A DNA stretch of 64,000 nt, taken from the NCBI GenBank assembly GCA_964436045.1, contig CAYTBN010000019.1, positions 44,456-108,455 on the forward strand. The letters run 5' to 3'. Shown piece by piece: positions 10,427-20,325 of this stretch (its first letter is position 1; every line of letters starts with the position of its first letter). A program made the translations under genes and the position numbers. Source of the DNA: CAYTBN01 sp964436045. GTDB lineage: Bacteria; Myxococcota_A; UBA796; UBA9615; CAYRNR01. The notes under the pieces are model-generated. The model worked only from the letters and a program-made list of their open reading frames with translations. It searched no databases and was not told the origin of the DNA.

Positions 10427-12019
10427 TCAGCGGACGAGCAGATCGGGGATCCGCTCGGCCCGCCGCCGGAAGTCCTCCAGCAACACCTCGACCGCGTGCT
10501 GACGCCACGGGGGGTACAGCAAGGTCATGGTCGAGACCGACAGGGTCGACGAGCTGAACGACTCCGACGCCGCGCCGATCAGCTCCAGGATCTCCGCCGC
10601 ACTCTGGAAGCGGTCCTCGGGGTCCTTGGCCGTGGCGCGGCTGACCAGCAACGCCAGATCCTCCGGCACGTCGGGCCGCACCCGGCGGATGTCGGGCAGA
10701 TCGAGCTGCACCTGCTGGACCAGGACGCTCTTGTCCGACCCCCGGAACGGCGTCTTGCCGGCCAGCATCTTGTAGCCGACGATACCCAGGGCGTAGATGT
10801 CCGACCGCCCGTCCAGGGCCTGGCCGAGGATCTGCTCGGGCGCCATGTAGGCCGGCGTACCCGTCACCGAGTCCGTGTTCTCCTCGTCTTCCTCGGCCTC
10901 GTCGTCCATGGAGGACTCGCCCTCCCGGTGGACCGCGATGCCGAAGTCGGTCAGCTTCACCCGCCCCTCGGGGGTGATCATGATGTTGGACGGCTTGATG
11001 TCGCGGTGGACCACGCCCCGCGAGTGAGCGAAGTTCAGCGCCGAGGCCACCTGGCGCAGGATGTCCCGGGCCTGATCCCCCTCGCAGCGGCCCTGGTTGC
11101 TGATGAAGCGCTCCAGGTTCACCCCGGCCAGCTTCTCCATGATGATGAACAGGGTGGCGAAGGCCTCCTCGGTGTCCAGCACCTCGACGATGTTGGGGTG
11201 GCTGAGGGTGGCCAGGATCCGCGCCTCGCGGCGGAACTGCTCGATGAAATGGGGGCGGCAGACCAGCTCGTGGGAGAGCATCTTGATCGCCACCGGCCGC
11301 TCCAGCGACGGGTGCAGCCCCTCGTAGACCGTCGACATTCCACCCTGACCGAGCTCGCCCACCAGCCGGTACTTGCCCACCTGGTCGATCTGGCCCGACT
11401 CCACCAGCCGCTTGCCCAGGATCGTGGTCAGCAGCCTCGCCACCGCCGGCTCCTGGCCGATGAGGTCGTAGACCGCGTCCTTGTCCACCTTCAAACACAG
11501 ACAGTCGGTACGGGCGATCACGTCGGTGAACCGCGGGTCCCCGGTCAGCAGCGCCATCTCGCCCAGGATCTGCCCTGGCCCCAGCGTCACCGAGAACGTG
11601 CCCCGCCCCCGGGCCTGCACCGGGATCTCCACCTCGCCGCTGGCCAGCACGTACATGCAGTCGCCGGGATCGCCCCGCTGGATCACCTTGGCGCCGCCCT
11701 CGAACCGGACCTGGACGATGCGCTCGGCGAGCTTGTCGATCAAGCCCCGATCCAGGTCGCCGAAGACCTCCATGCTGCGCAGCATCTCCGGCACCGAACC
11801 GACGACGAAGCCGGGCGAGTGGCGCCCGCCCGCCGTGTCCGGCGGCGGCGACCAGCGAGAGGTGTCCGAGGAGGTGGAGAGCTGGGTGTTCGTCTTGCCG
11901 ACGCCGGTGGTCTCGCGGGCCTCGGTGGTCGACGACGTGCGGTCAGCGGACTTGCGGGCGGCTGTGCTGGGTTCCGTGGAATCGGTCGTGACCGGTCCCG
12001 GGTCGCGATCGCGGGTCAT
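10427..12019 (-). CDS. Ser/Thr protein kinase with N-terminal cyclic-nucleotide-binding domain
   Basis: A 530-residue cytoplasmic kinase. A Ser/Thr-rich N-terminus (1-75) precedes a cyclic-nucleotide-binding domain (about 80-205, with the phosphate-binding-cassette-like GEMALLTGDPR) and a complete PknB-type kinase domain (about 217-485). The kinase shows a G-loop GQGGMSTVY, VAIK with K246, E265 in the C-helix, HRDIKPSN at 338-345 and DFG at 358-360. An acidic insert of about 20 residues (370-385, rich in Asp/Glu) lies in the activation segment before GTPAYMAPE. It has no transmembrane segment. The order suggests direct control of kinase activity by cAMP, cGMP or c-di-GMP-like ligands. ATG 12019 has GAGG 7 bases upstream. 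Confidence 0.92.
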   Translation of the reverse strand: MTRDRDPGPVTTDSTEPSTAARKSADRTSSTTEARETTGVGKTNTQLSTSSDTSRWSPPPDTAGGRHSPGFVVGSVPEMLRSMEVFGDLDRGLIDKLAERIVQVRFEGGAKVIQRGDPGDCMYVLASGEVEIPVQARGRGTFSVTLGPGQILGEMALLTGDPRFTDVIARTDCLCLKVDKDAVYDLIGQEPAVARLLTTILGKRLVESGQIDQVGKYRLVGELGQGGMSTVYEGLHPSLERPVAIKMLSHELVCRPHFIEQFRREARILATLSHPNIVEVLDTEEAFATLFIIMEKLAGVNLERFISNQGRCEGDQARDILRQVASALNFAHSRGVVHRDIKPSNIMITPEGRVKLTDFGIAVHREGESSMDDEAEEDEENTDSVTGTPAYMAPEQILGQALDGRSDIYALGIVGYKMLAGKTPFRGSDKSVLVQQVQLDLPDIRRVRPDVPEDLALLVSRATAKDPEDRFQSAAEILELIGAASESFSSSTLSVSTMTLLYPPWRQHAVEVLLEDFRRRAERIPDLLVR

Positions 12020-12143
12020 CGTGTACCTCGCCGAATCGTCACCCGCTTCGCGGGCGCGCCCCGGCCGCTCCCTTGTCCGCAGCATGGCAGGGGGTCAGGT
12101 GATGCGCAAGTCCCCCGGGGGGCAGGTTACCCACGCCGTTCCT

Positions 12144-15100
12144 TCAGTCGGTCACGTTGACCAGGAACGAGTCCGATATCGCGCGGATCCTCGGCGCGTA
12201 CATGGCGTGGGCGGCATGGGGCAGGGCGCGGAAGGTGCCGGGGGTTTCCGCCCTCAGCTGGTAGTTCAGGACCTGACGGCCCTGGCGCAGGCGATCGAGA
12301 AAGAACGCCACCCGCTCGTCCCGCAGCTCCATGTTGAACCAGGCGCCGTTGTCGTACATGTAGCCGCTCTTGACCTCGACCGCCTCGAAACCCGCGGGCT
12401 TGAAGTCCTCGAACACCAGGTACTCGTAGGTGTTGTCGGACTCGACGACGATCCGCACCTCGACCCGGTCGCCGGAGCCGACGCTCGCGCCATCCCGCAG
12501 GGGCTTGCGGTCGTACTCCAGGACGTCGATCTCGCCGCGCGCCGACGACCGCTGCCCCCGCTTCGGCGTCAGGTGAACGTACTCGCGGGTCACCTGGATT
12601 CGGTTGCCGCTGGCGGCGATACGCCGCTCCCGGGTGAAATACGTCAGGTACGCGGTGACGTACAGGGAGCCCTTGCCCGCGGTCTCCACCTCGACGGTGT
12701 TCACCCCGTCGACGATGGCATCGCCGGTGAGCACCAGCTGCGAGCGCGACCGGAACAGGCCCTTGCGATCGATGCGGGCCTCGTGAACCTCGGCGCCGTT
12801 GACCCGAACCGTCAGGCCGAAGTCCGGGGAGAGCTCGTCCCGGGAGCGGATGTACTCCGCCAGCGCCTGGACCACCTGGGCCGTGTCCCTGGTGTTCTGC
12901 CAGCGGTTGCCGCGGCGGTTGGCCACCAGCCACTGCATCAAGCCGTCGCACAGCGGGTTGTCCGGGTCGACGGCCAGGAACGCCCGTAGCGCCCAGGCGT
13001 TGGTCTCGACGCGGTCGTTGTACCAGCTCCACCACGAGCCGCCCTCGTCGTGGTCGAACGAGGCACTGCCGCTGGCCTCGTCGACCCGCGCCAGCTCCGC
13101 CAGGTTGTCGATCACGAGCTGGGCACGCTCCTCGTCCCCCAGCTGGTGCAGGGTCAACGCCAGCAGGGATTTGCCGTAGTTGCTCAGCTCGCTGCGGCCG
13201 GCGAAGAGGTCGTCCAGGTCGGCCGGACCGACCAGCTTCCGCTGGCCCAGCACGTAGGCCATGTAGACCCGGCCGTGGTCCCAGGTGGGATCCCCCCGGC
13301 CCTCCTCCGCGTAGAAGCGCCGCTTCAGGTGACCATACCCCCGTCCGAGGGAGCCGGCGTCGACGGCGTATCCCGCGTCCGCGGCCACCTGCAGCCCTGC
13401 GACCACGTAGGCGGTCATGTAGGTGTCGCTGTCACCGCCCTTCCACCAGCCCCAGCCGCCGTCCGCGTGCTGGAAGGCCAGCAGTCGGCTCTGGGAACGG
13501 CGGACCACCCGGTCCAGCCCCCTCCGGCTGGTGACCGGATGGTCGTCCCAGACGGCGAGCTGCTCCGCGTCCTCCCCCAGCACCCCCGGCTGCCGGGCGG
13601 CCGCGCGCAGGTCCGCGAAGTCCACGCCCAGGTCGTCCAGGGTGGTGGCCACCAGCGCCGCGGGCATGAACCGGCTCATGGTCTGCTCGACGCAACCGTA
13701 GGGGTAGTCCACCAGATAGGGCACTGCGTCGAGCATCACCGACGCCAGCGACGGGTTGAGGTGGATGCTGAGCACGGCGGTGTCCGCTCGTCTCGCGGCT
13801 GGCGCGTCGAAGCTCAGCGTCTCGCGGCCACCGTCGCGCAGGATGGCCGATCGGGTCAGCATCTTCTCAGCGCCCCAGGTCAGCACCGGGTAGGTGCCCT
13901 GGACGGCGTCGCCCTCGTCCCCCGCGGTAACCCGGGCCACCACCCGGGCATCGCCGGGCCGCAACACCTCCACGGGCAGGTCCACCCGGACCTGACCACC
14001 CGCGGGTACGGTGACCTCACGGGTTGCCTCACCCCGGGCGCGGAGGCTGCCCTCGGGCAGCTCGAACGCGACGGTGGCCAGCCGCTCCTCGGCGCTGCGG
14101 TTGTTGACCGCCGCGGTCAGCAGCAGCCGGTCCTCCTCGACCAGGAAGCGAGGAGCCAGCAGCCGGACCAAGACCTCCTTGGTGGTCACCGCATCGATCC
14201 GGGCGCCGCCGACGCGGGTGTCTGCATCCACCCCGCGCACGACCACGTCCCAGGTGGTCAGCGAGTCGGGCCAGCTGACAGTCACCGCGGCGCGGCCGTC
14301 GCTGTCGGTGACGAAGGTGGGCTCCCAGTGGGCGGTGTCGCGGAAGTCGCTGCGAATCGACGCCAGCGCCTGCCCCCCCCGGTCCTCGCCGCTGTCCGCC
14401 CGGCGGAGGTCGCCGGGATCCGCGGGTTCGTCCCGGTACAACAGCGTCGGCGCCACCTCCATCTGGGCCTCACGGCTCACCTTCGCGCCGCTTGCGACGG
14501 TGGTCGCCGGCACCAGCCCACCCACGAACAGGTCGTCCGATCCCATGCCGCCGCCGCCGCGGCCCATGTCCATCTCGCCGTATCCCCAGTAGGCGGCCCC
14601 ACCCCAGCCCAGCCCCCAGCCGCCACCGCCGGAGTACGGCAGCCCGGTGATCGGAATGTCGACGAGCCGGTTGCGGTCCCGCAGCAGCGGATAGGCGTAG
14701 AACCCCCGCGAGTGCTCCAGCGAGGCCGCGCCGTAGCGCCTGTCGCCGTAGAAGTAGCCCCGCAGGTCGCCGGCGGTCTCGCGCTGGATGGCGTAGACCG
14801 CCTTGTCGACCGCAGCCAGGCTGAATTCGCCCTGGACCGGCGAGCCCGCACCATCGCGCACCGTCACGTTGAACGTGCTCTGTCCCCCCGGCCGGTGGTC
14901 CGGCCGATCCCCCTCGACCGTCACCTCCAGGAAGCGGTCGGCCGGCGGTACGAAGATCTCCCGATCGGTCTGGAACACCTGGTAGTCGCGGGCGGCGGCC
15001 GCCCGGATGAAGAAGTTGGGTACATGGGCGGCGCCCAGGGGGATCTCGACCACGGTGGAGCGCCCGTCGAGGGACAGCACCCGGTGCTCGATCAGATCGG

Positions 15101-18100
15101 CGGCGCCGTCCAGGCTCAGCAACACGGTCGCGTCGACATGGGGCGACTGGACCATCAGCCGCACGGTCTCGCCGCGGCCGTAGTGACGCCGGTCGGTGAT
15201 CAGGTCCAGGTTGGCGAAGCGCAGCCGTCGGCCGGGGAAGGTGTCGTCGTAGACCCACAGCTCCCGGCGGCCCTCGACGGGCTCGAAGCCAACGCCTGCG
15301 GGCGCGCTGAACACGGCGCGGTAGACGCCGGTCTCGTCGGGGACGAAGTCGGTGAAACCGCGGCCGTCGTCGTCCAGGACGAGGGGGCGCTCGTCGAGCA
15401 GCTGGAGCACCTCCTCCAGCGGCGGCCCGGAACGGAATCCCGGCGAAGCGCCGCCGTCGGGGGCCGCGGCCTTCTCGTAGGTCACGCGGTAGAGCCGCAG
15501 CGTACCCACGGCGGGCACGGGCACGCCTCCAGGCGTCTCGGCGCGCACCTCCAGCTCCACGGTGTCGCCCGGGCTGTAGAACCCGTGCTCGCTGTCCACG
15601 GCCGCGAAGAACGGCTGGCGGGTGACCACGACGCTGCCCGAGCCCTCGAGGGTGCGGCGGGCCAGGTCGGTCACCTCCACCTGCACGTCGTAGGTGAAGT
15701 CCAGCTCGTCGCCGGTGGGGGGCTCCACGACCAGGGTGACCCGGCCCTCCTCGTCGGTGACCAGCTCGCCCTCTTCCACCAGCTCCTGCCCCCCCGCGTA
15801 GGGCCGCTCGTGGACGATTCCGTAGCCCGGGCCGTACAGCCAGTCATAGGGCCCGGGGCGGTGGAATCGGTAGCTGAACGGCGTCCGGAAGATCCGGTAG
15901 ACCACCTTGGCATCGTCCACCGGCGCGCCGAACAGGTAGGTCGCCTGGACCTCCACCGACACCGGGCCGCCGGGCCGTGCGTCGGTGGCCGCGGGCGTCA
16001 CCGCCACCTCGAATTCCGGCTTGCGGTACTCCTCGACCCGGAAGCTGGACCCGGACGACAGCGCGATCGACGCCTGGGTGTCCGGGAACTCCAGGGCCAG
16101 GCCGTACACCCCCAGCGGTGGCTCCTCGCCGAGGGTGAACGAGCCGTGGACCGATCCGTACTCACTCGTCGTCAGCAGCTCGTCGAAGACCTTCTCACCC
16201 TGGGCGTCGAACACCGTCGCCCGCACCGGAACCGCCGGCAGGTTGACGTACGCCCCGCCCTCGACGCCGCGGATCACGTGCTTGAAGTGTACGGTCTGTC
16301 CCGGGCGATAGACCGGCCGGTCGGTGGTGGAGAACGCCTTGGTGTCACCCCCGCCGCCGTATCCCCAGCCGTAGCCGTACCCGTAGTACATCCCCAGCCA
16401 CATGTCGCCGGTCACCGCCAGCCGGTCCCCCTCGGCGGCCAGCACCGCCAGTGTGTCGGCGCTGAAGCCATCGTCCAGCCCGGGATGGCGGTAGGTGCCG
16501 TCCAGCCCGCTGAGGGCCCGGGTGAGCCGGGTCCGCGAGCGACCGCGACGCCCGCTGTAGTCCCAGTAGGTCTCCTTGACGATCAACGGGAAGCTGTCGA
16601 GGGGGGCCCCCGTGAGGGCGTCGGCCACGAAGATCAGCGCGCCGCCCTCGTCGCGCCGGATCAGCAGGGTGACGTCGGAGACGACCACCAGGAACGCGGT
16701 GTCCACGCCGCCGCCCGTGGCCTCCACCACGTACGCGCCGGGCTCGGGCAGCGGCAGGGGGGAGCTGCCCTGGAGCCAGGTGTGATCCCCGGGATCGTTC
16801 AGGTCGACGGACCAGTCGCCGACCCGCTCCAGGTAGTGCTTGCGCACGCCGTCGATGCCGCCGAAGTTGCGCTGGAAGTCGGCAAAGCCCACGTTCGGAT
16901 TGCGCAGCCGCGCGCCGTTGCCCAGTACGGCCAGCAGGTCGACCCGGTGGGCGTTGAACCGCACCTGGTCCACGTTGCGGGCGTTGATCGGCAGCTCGGC
17001 CTGTCCCCCGGGAGCGACCACGCCGACCGCGGTCACGTCGAGCAGCGGGCGACGCAGTTCCTGGAGATCCGAACGCGCGTCGGCCGCCCATTCGCTGCCG
17101 CCGAACCGCTCGACGAAGGCCGTCAGCTTCGCCTCGGCCGCGACGAACTCGCCGGCATCGGCGAGGAAGCGGGCATGGCTGTAGGTGTACAGGTCCTCGC
17201 GGGGGTCACCGGGGTACGCCCGCAGCAGCTGGTCCAGCAGGTCCAGCGGGGTGGGCGGAGGATCGGGGAGCGCGGGCAGTGGAAGCCCGCCGTCGGTCTC
17301 CTCCGCCGCCGCGATCACTGGCCACGACATGTAGCCCGAGTTCAGGAACAGGGCCTCGCGATACAGCGCCCTCGACGCCTGGGCGGGGTCCCCGGCCTCG
17401 TCCGCGAGCGCCCGGGCCTCGTCGTACAGGAACAGAACCTGATGGAACGCGGGCCAGCCGGGATCGAAGGTCGGATCCGGCGGCAACCGGGGCCCGGATT
17501 CCCCGGCCTCGCCCCCGGTCCGCGTCTCCACGGGCAGCGAGGACAGCTCCAGACGCTCGGCGAGGGCGAGGTTCTGTTCGATGATCCGGCTGGCCAGGTC
17601 GGCGTCGGCCAGATCGGTCCCCGCCCGCTGGGAACGGAGCGCGCCATCGACCCGCAGCTTGGCCCGTCCGAGGAAGGCCAGACCGTCCCGCTGGTTCTCC
17701 TCCCACCGGTACACGTACTCGCCCTCGTAGTCGTCCGGGTCGAAGAACAGCTCCCCCCCGCGGCGATAGGCCTGGCTCGGCAGCGAAAAATACAGCTCGC
17801 CCAGGGCCTGGTCGACGTCGGCCAGCAGCAGGGGGCCGAGCCCCTCGGCCGCGAGCAAACCGCGCAGCAACGACAGGGCGTCGTCGTACTGACCGAGGTA
17901 GAGCTGGCACTGGACCATCCGCTGCTGGACGGCCACGGCCTCTGCGGTGGTCGGATCAGCCTGGTCGGCGAGCCAGGCCAGGTATCCGTCGATGGCGGTC
18001 TGGAAATTGTACGCGGCCAGCTCCCGATCGGCGGCCGCCAGGTCCGATGGCGGGGCCAGATCGGCGGCGGGCGCCGCCGGCGACAGGGCGGCGGTCGCCA

Positions 18101-18152
18101 GCAGTGCGGCGACCAGGGAGACGATCCGCAGGACGCGGGGAGCGTTCGGCAT
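12144..18152 (-). CDS. Bacterial alpha-2-macroglobulin family protein
   Basis: A 2002-residue periplasmic or surface protein with a cleaved signal peptide (1-29, ending PAAPA) and no lipobox. After a 450-residue N-terminal region with TPR-like helices it has MG2/A2M domains, then the thioester domain with C1487-V-E-Q in PYGCVEQTMSR. E. coli A2M uses CLEQ, so a functional thioester is likely. The C-terminus resembles the MG10/receptor-like domain (LVFEDFKPAGFEAVE). Two Gly/Tyr-rich segments, near residues 590 and 1165, are unusual insertions. Such proteins trap foreign proteases. It starts 15 bases after the second zinc-ribbon gene (GAGGAGGG upstream of the ATG), so the three are an operon. 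No pbpC partner is present. Confidence 0.93.
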   Translation of the reverse strand: MPNAPRVLRIVSLVAALLATAALSPAAPAADLAPPSDLAAADRELAAYNFQTAIDGYLAWLADQADPTTAEAVAVQQRMVQCQLYLGQYDDALSLLRGLLAAEGLGPLLLADVDQALGELYFSLPSQAYRRGGELFFDPDDYEGEYVYRWEENQRDGLAFLGRAKLRVDGALRSQRAGTDLADADLASRIIEQNLALAERLELSSLPVETRTGGEAGESGPRLPPDPTFDPGWPAFHQVLFLYDEARALADEAGDPAQASRALYREALFLNSGYMSWPVIAAAEETDGGLPLPALPDPPPTPLDLLDQLLRAYPGDPREDLYTYSHARFLADAGEFVAAEAKLTAFVERFGGSEWAADARSDLQELRRPLLDVTAVGVVAPGGQAELPINARNVDQVRFNAHRVDLLAVLGNGARLRNPNVGFADFQRNFGGIDGVRKHYLERVGDWSVDLNDPGDHTWLQGSSPLPLPEPGAYVVEATGGGVDTAFLVVVSDVTLLIRRDEGGALIFVADALTGAPLDSFPLIVKETYWDYSGRRGRSRTRLTRALSGLDGTYRHPGLDDGFSADTLAVLAAEGDRLAVTGDMWLGMYYGYGYGWGYGGGGDTKAFSTTDRPVYRPGQTVHFKHVIRGVEGGAYVNLPAVPVRATVFDAQGEKVFDELLTTSEYGSVHGSFTLGEEPPLGVYGLALEFPDTQASIALSSGSSFRVEEYRKPEFEVAVTPAATDARPGGPVSVEVQATYLFGAPVDDAKVVYRIFRTPFSYRFHRPGPYDWLYGPGYGIVHERPYAGGQELVEEGELVTDEEGRVTLVVEPPTGDELDFTYDVQVEVTDLARRTLEGSGSVVVTRQPFFAAVDSEHGFYSPGDTVELEVRAETPGGVPVPAVGTLRLYRVTYEKAAAPDGGASPGFRSGPPLEEVLQLLDERPLVLDDDGRGFTDFVPDETGVYRAVFSAPAGVGFEPVEGRRELWVYDDTFPGRRLRFANLDLITDRRHYGRGETVRLMVQSPHVDATVLLSLDGAADLIEHRVLSLDGRSTVVEIPLGAAHVPNFFIRAAAARDYQVFQTDREIFVPPADRFLEVTVEGDRPDHRPGGQSTFNVTVRDGAGSPVQGEFSLAAVDKAVYAIQRETAGDLRGYFYGDRRYGAASLEHSRGFYAYPLLRDRNRLVDIPITGLPYSGGGGWGLGWGGAAYWGYGEMDMGRGGGGMGSDDLFVGGLVPATTVASGAKVSREAQMEVAPTLLYRDEPADPGDLRRADSGEDRGGQALASIRSDFRDTAHWEPTFVTDSDGRAAVTVSWPDSLTTWDVVVRGVDADTRVGGARIDAVTTKEVLVRLLAPRFLVEEDRLLLTAAVNNRSAEERLATVAFELPEGSLRARGEATREVTVPAGGQVRVDLPVEVLRPGDARVVARVTAGDEGDAVQGTYPVLTWGAEKMLTRSAILRDGGRETLSFDAPAARRADTAVLSIHLNPSLASVMLDAVPYLVDYPYGCVEQTMSRFMPAALVATTLDDLGVDFADLRAAARQPGVLGEDAEQLAVWDDHPVTSRRGLDRVVRRSQSRLLAFQHADGGWGWWKGGDSDTYMTAYVVAGLQVAADAGYAVDAGSLGRGYGHLKRRFYAEEGRGDPTWDHGRVYMAYVLGQRKLVGPADLDDLFAGRSELSNYGKSLLALTLHQLGDEERAQLVIDNLAELARVDEASGSASFDHDEGGSWWSWYNDRVETNAWALRAFLAVDPDNPLCDGLMQWLVANRRGNRWQNTRDTAQVVQALAEYIRSRDELSPDFGLTVRVNGAEVHEARIDRKGLFRSRSQLVLTGDAIVDGVNTVEVETAGKGSLYVTAYLTYFTRERRIAASGNRIQVTREYVHLTPKRGQRSSARGEIDVLEYDRKPLRDGASVGSGDRVEVRIVVESDNTYEYLVFEDFKPAGFEAVEVKSGYMYDNGAWFNMELRDERVAFFLDRLRQGRQVLNYQLRAETPGTFRALPHAAHAMYAPRIRAISDSFLVNVTD

Positions 18153-18167
18153 GGAGTGACACCCTCC

Positions 18168-19166
18168 TCACAGGGCCTGGCTGAGCACACCAGCGCAGAC
18201 CACCAGAGCCAGTACCCCGCCGATCAGCCCCAGCCCAGCAGCCACGAGCGCCGCGAGCTTGAAGTAGCTGAACGGGGCCTTGCCAATGGCGCTGCCGGTC
18301 TGCCCGTTCATCACGAAGCGGTAGGGCTTGCCCTTGTAGCGGTAGGCGAAGATCCACAGGGGCAACAAGATCGGTTCGCTGCTCAGATCCGCGAGCAGGA
18401 CGTTGCAGTGCACGTTGCGGACCTTGCCGGAGCGCAGCTTGCGCGTGATCCGCGCGGACACGACCCGCTCGAAGGCCGCCCGCGCCCGGCCACGCGCGGC
18501 CTTGCGCGTCAGCCCGAAGGCCTCGACCACCGCACCGCGCAGGAAGCGGTGTTCGGTGGGGATCAGCCCCTCGAAACGGAAGTCGTCGACCTGCTGCAGT
18601 TCCGCGGGTCCCAGCCCGTGGCTGGCCGGCACGAGCACGCCGGAGATGGCCTCGACATGGCTGCCGGAGCGGGGGTGCCAGCCGCTGCGCGTGCGGGCGC
18701 CCACGTCGGCGGCCCAGCAGGTGTCGGAGTTGCCCGAGAAGCTCCAGCAGGGCAGGAACAGCGCTCTCATTCCGTCGATGGCGGCGGCCTCCTTCAGATC
18801 ACCGGGTCGCCAGAATCCCTTGCCCAGCCACTCGCGGAAGCGCTCCACCGCCCCATCGCGGCCGAGGCCGTAGGGGATCATCCGCTCGGGGTACACCACA
18901 CCCTCGGTCGATGGCTCGGCCTCGACCTCGGTTGCCCCACAGAACGGGCAGCTCAGCGCGCCCTGGCGGGCGTCGAAGCTCATCGAGGCACCGCAGCCAC
19001 GGCAGTGAAAGGCGAAGACCTCCCACTCGGGGCGGTGGGCCCGGGCCGCGGCCTCGTGCTCGTGTAGCGGGGCCTCGGTCCCACAGTTCGCGCAGAACAG
19101 GTCCTCGGGATCGATCACGTTGCGGCAGCGGCCGCAGCGTCGCAGCTCCGCGGTCGCGGTGCTCAC
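18168..19166 (-). CDS. Double zinc-ribbon membrane protein (paralogue B)
   Basis: 332 residues, GTG start overlapping the stop of the upstream paralogue (GTGA). Two zinc ribbons are visible: C11-x2-C14...C25-x2-C28 and C55-x2-C58...C73-x2-C76. A soluble region of about 200 residues follows, then YRYKGKPYRFVMNGQTG and one or two transmembrane helices at the C-terminus (residues about 297-328). The central region (ALFLPCWSFSG) matches the same point in paralogue A (GVYVPFWSFSV). The topology suggests a membrane-anchored cytoplasmic assembly or chaperone factor. It lies just upstream of the alpha-2-macroglobulin gene. Function unknown. Confidence 0.82.
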   Translation of the reverse strand: MSTATAELRRCGRCRNVIDPEDLFCANCGTEAPLHEHEAAARAHRPEWEVFAFHCRGCGASMSFDARQGALSCPFCGATEVEAEPSTEGVVYPERMIPYGLGRDGAVERFREWLGKGFWRPGDLKEAAAIDGMRALFLPCWSFSGNSDTCWAADVGARTRSGWHPRSGSHVEAISGVLVPASHGLGPAELQQVDDFRFEGLIPTEHRFLRGAVVEAFGLTRKAARGRARAAFERVVSARITRKLRSGKVRNVHCNVLLADLSSEPILLPLWIFAYRYKGKPYRFVMNGQTGSAIGKAPFSYFKLAALVAAGLGLIGGVLALVVCAGVLSQAL

Positions 19167-20242
19167 GCGAACGCCAGCGCCAGCGCGAGCAGCGCGGCAG
19201 CGAGACCACCACAGACACCCAGCAGAGCCAGGATCCCGATGACCAGCAGGACGATCTTCACGTAGACCTTGGGCCGCGTCCCCGAGACGGCTCCGGTCTG
19301 CCCGTTCATCACGAACCGGTAGCGCTTGCCCTTGTAGTCGTAGACCAGCAGCCACAGCGGAAGGAGCAACAGGTCGCGAGTGGCCTGGCTGAAGTTGGTC
19401 TCTACCCGGATGTCGCGGTGGGTGTCACCGGGCAGCAGAGCCGCGACACGCCGTTGTTCCCCCTCGAAGAACCGCTGGTTGGAGACCTGATAGGCGTCGT
19501 CCGGATCGACCGAGGGCTCCTCGGCGGTCCAGCCGGCCAGGAAGCTCTCCTTGAAGCGGTGCAGCCGGGTCAGATCGTAGGGCATGACCGCGTCGGCGAG
19601 GGACTGGGGCAACCCCTTGCTGCCGGAGACCAGGTAGCGGTTGTGGTAGCTGTGGTGGGTGCCTTCGAGGGGAAACCACTCCGTCTCGCGCACCGTGCGG
19701 GTGCGGGTCTGCAGCTTGCCGTTGACCATCGTGGTGTAGGTCTCGGTCCGGTACCAGTACTCGCCAATCCGCGCCCGGTAGCGGCTGTCGGCGCGCACGG
19801 AGAAGCTCCAGAACGGCACGTAGACGCCGCGGATCTCCGCCAGGGTCGAGGAGCGCGCCAGGTCACCGGGGACCGTCATCCCCCCCTTGCGAACCCAGCG
19901 CTTGAAGCGGTCCCGGGCGATCTCCTCGGTGTTGGCGAATCCCACGACAAACTCGGGCTCGTGGCGGCCCGCGTCGGGGGGCACCGCGACCACGTGGGGC
20001 GACTTGCAGAACGGGCAGGTCAGCGTGCGCTGCCCCTCCACCGTCAACGCCGCGCCGCAGCCCTCGCAGGCCATGTGCTGGCGCTCGGGACCGTCGACGG
20101 CGGGCTGGAGATGGCGCAGGTCGTCGCCGCAGATGCCGCAGAAGTTCTCGCCCACGTCGACGGGATCGCCGCAGGAGGGACACGACACCGGGTTGTCGGC
20201 GAGGACCAGCTTGGTCAACGGAGCCTCCCGCGGAACAGCCAT
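19163..20242 (-). CDS. Double zinc-ribbon membrane protein (paralogue A)
   Basis: 359 residues. Zinc ribbons: C21-x2-C24...C35-x2-C38 and C59-x2-C62...C76-x2-C79, the second reading ACEGCGAALTVEG...CPFCKSP. A middle domain contains PFWSFSVRADSRYRARIGEYW and many Tyr/Arg residues. The C-terminus has YDYKGKRYRFVMNGQTG followed by a strongly hydrophobic helix region. It is clearly homologous to the next gene, so the pair arose by tandem duplication. It is the first gene of the alpha-2-macroglobulin operon and is divergent from the PK_C-like gene 83 bases away. The ATG at 20242 has no strong ribosome site. Confidence 0.82.
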   Translation of the reverse strand: MAVPREAPLTKLVLADNPVSCPSCGDPVDVGENFCGICGDDLRHLQPAVDGPERQHMACEGCGAALTVEGQRTLTCPFCKSPHVVAVPPDAGRHEPEFVVGFANTEEIARDRFKRWVRKGGMTVPGDLARSSTLAEIRGVYVPFWSFSVRADSRYRARIGEYWYRTETYTTMVNGKLQTRTRTVRETEWFPLEGTHHSYHNRYLVSGSKGLPQSLADAVMPYDLTRLHRFKESFLAGWTAEEPSVDPDDAYQVSNQRFFEGEQRRVAALLPGDTHRDIRVETNFSQATRDLLLLPLWLLVYDYKGKRYRFVMNGQTGAVSGTRPKVYVKIVLLVIGILALLGVCGGLAAALLALALAFA

Positions 20243-20325
20243 GCTAGCAGAGCCACGTCGGCGACCGCACGCCGACCGGATCGGCTAGGATCCGCCCCCT
20301 GAGCGCACCCCGGAAGGAGCGACCG

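Noticed and set aside
13050..19067. A 2005-codon open frame on the + strand opposite the alpha-2-macroglobulin gene
   Set aside because: Its protein is rich in Gly/Val/Arg/His with no domain. It mirrors the high-GC codon bias of the real leftward genes and spans several of them.
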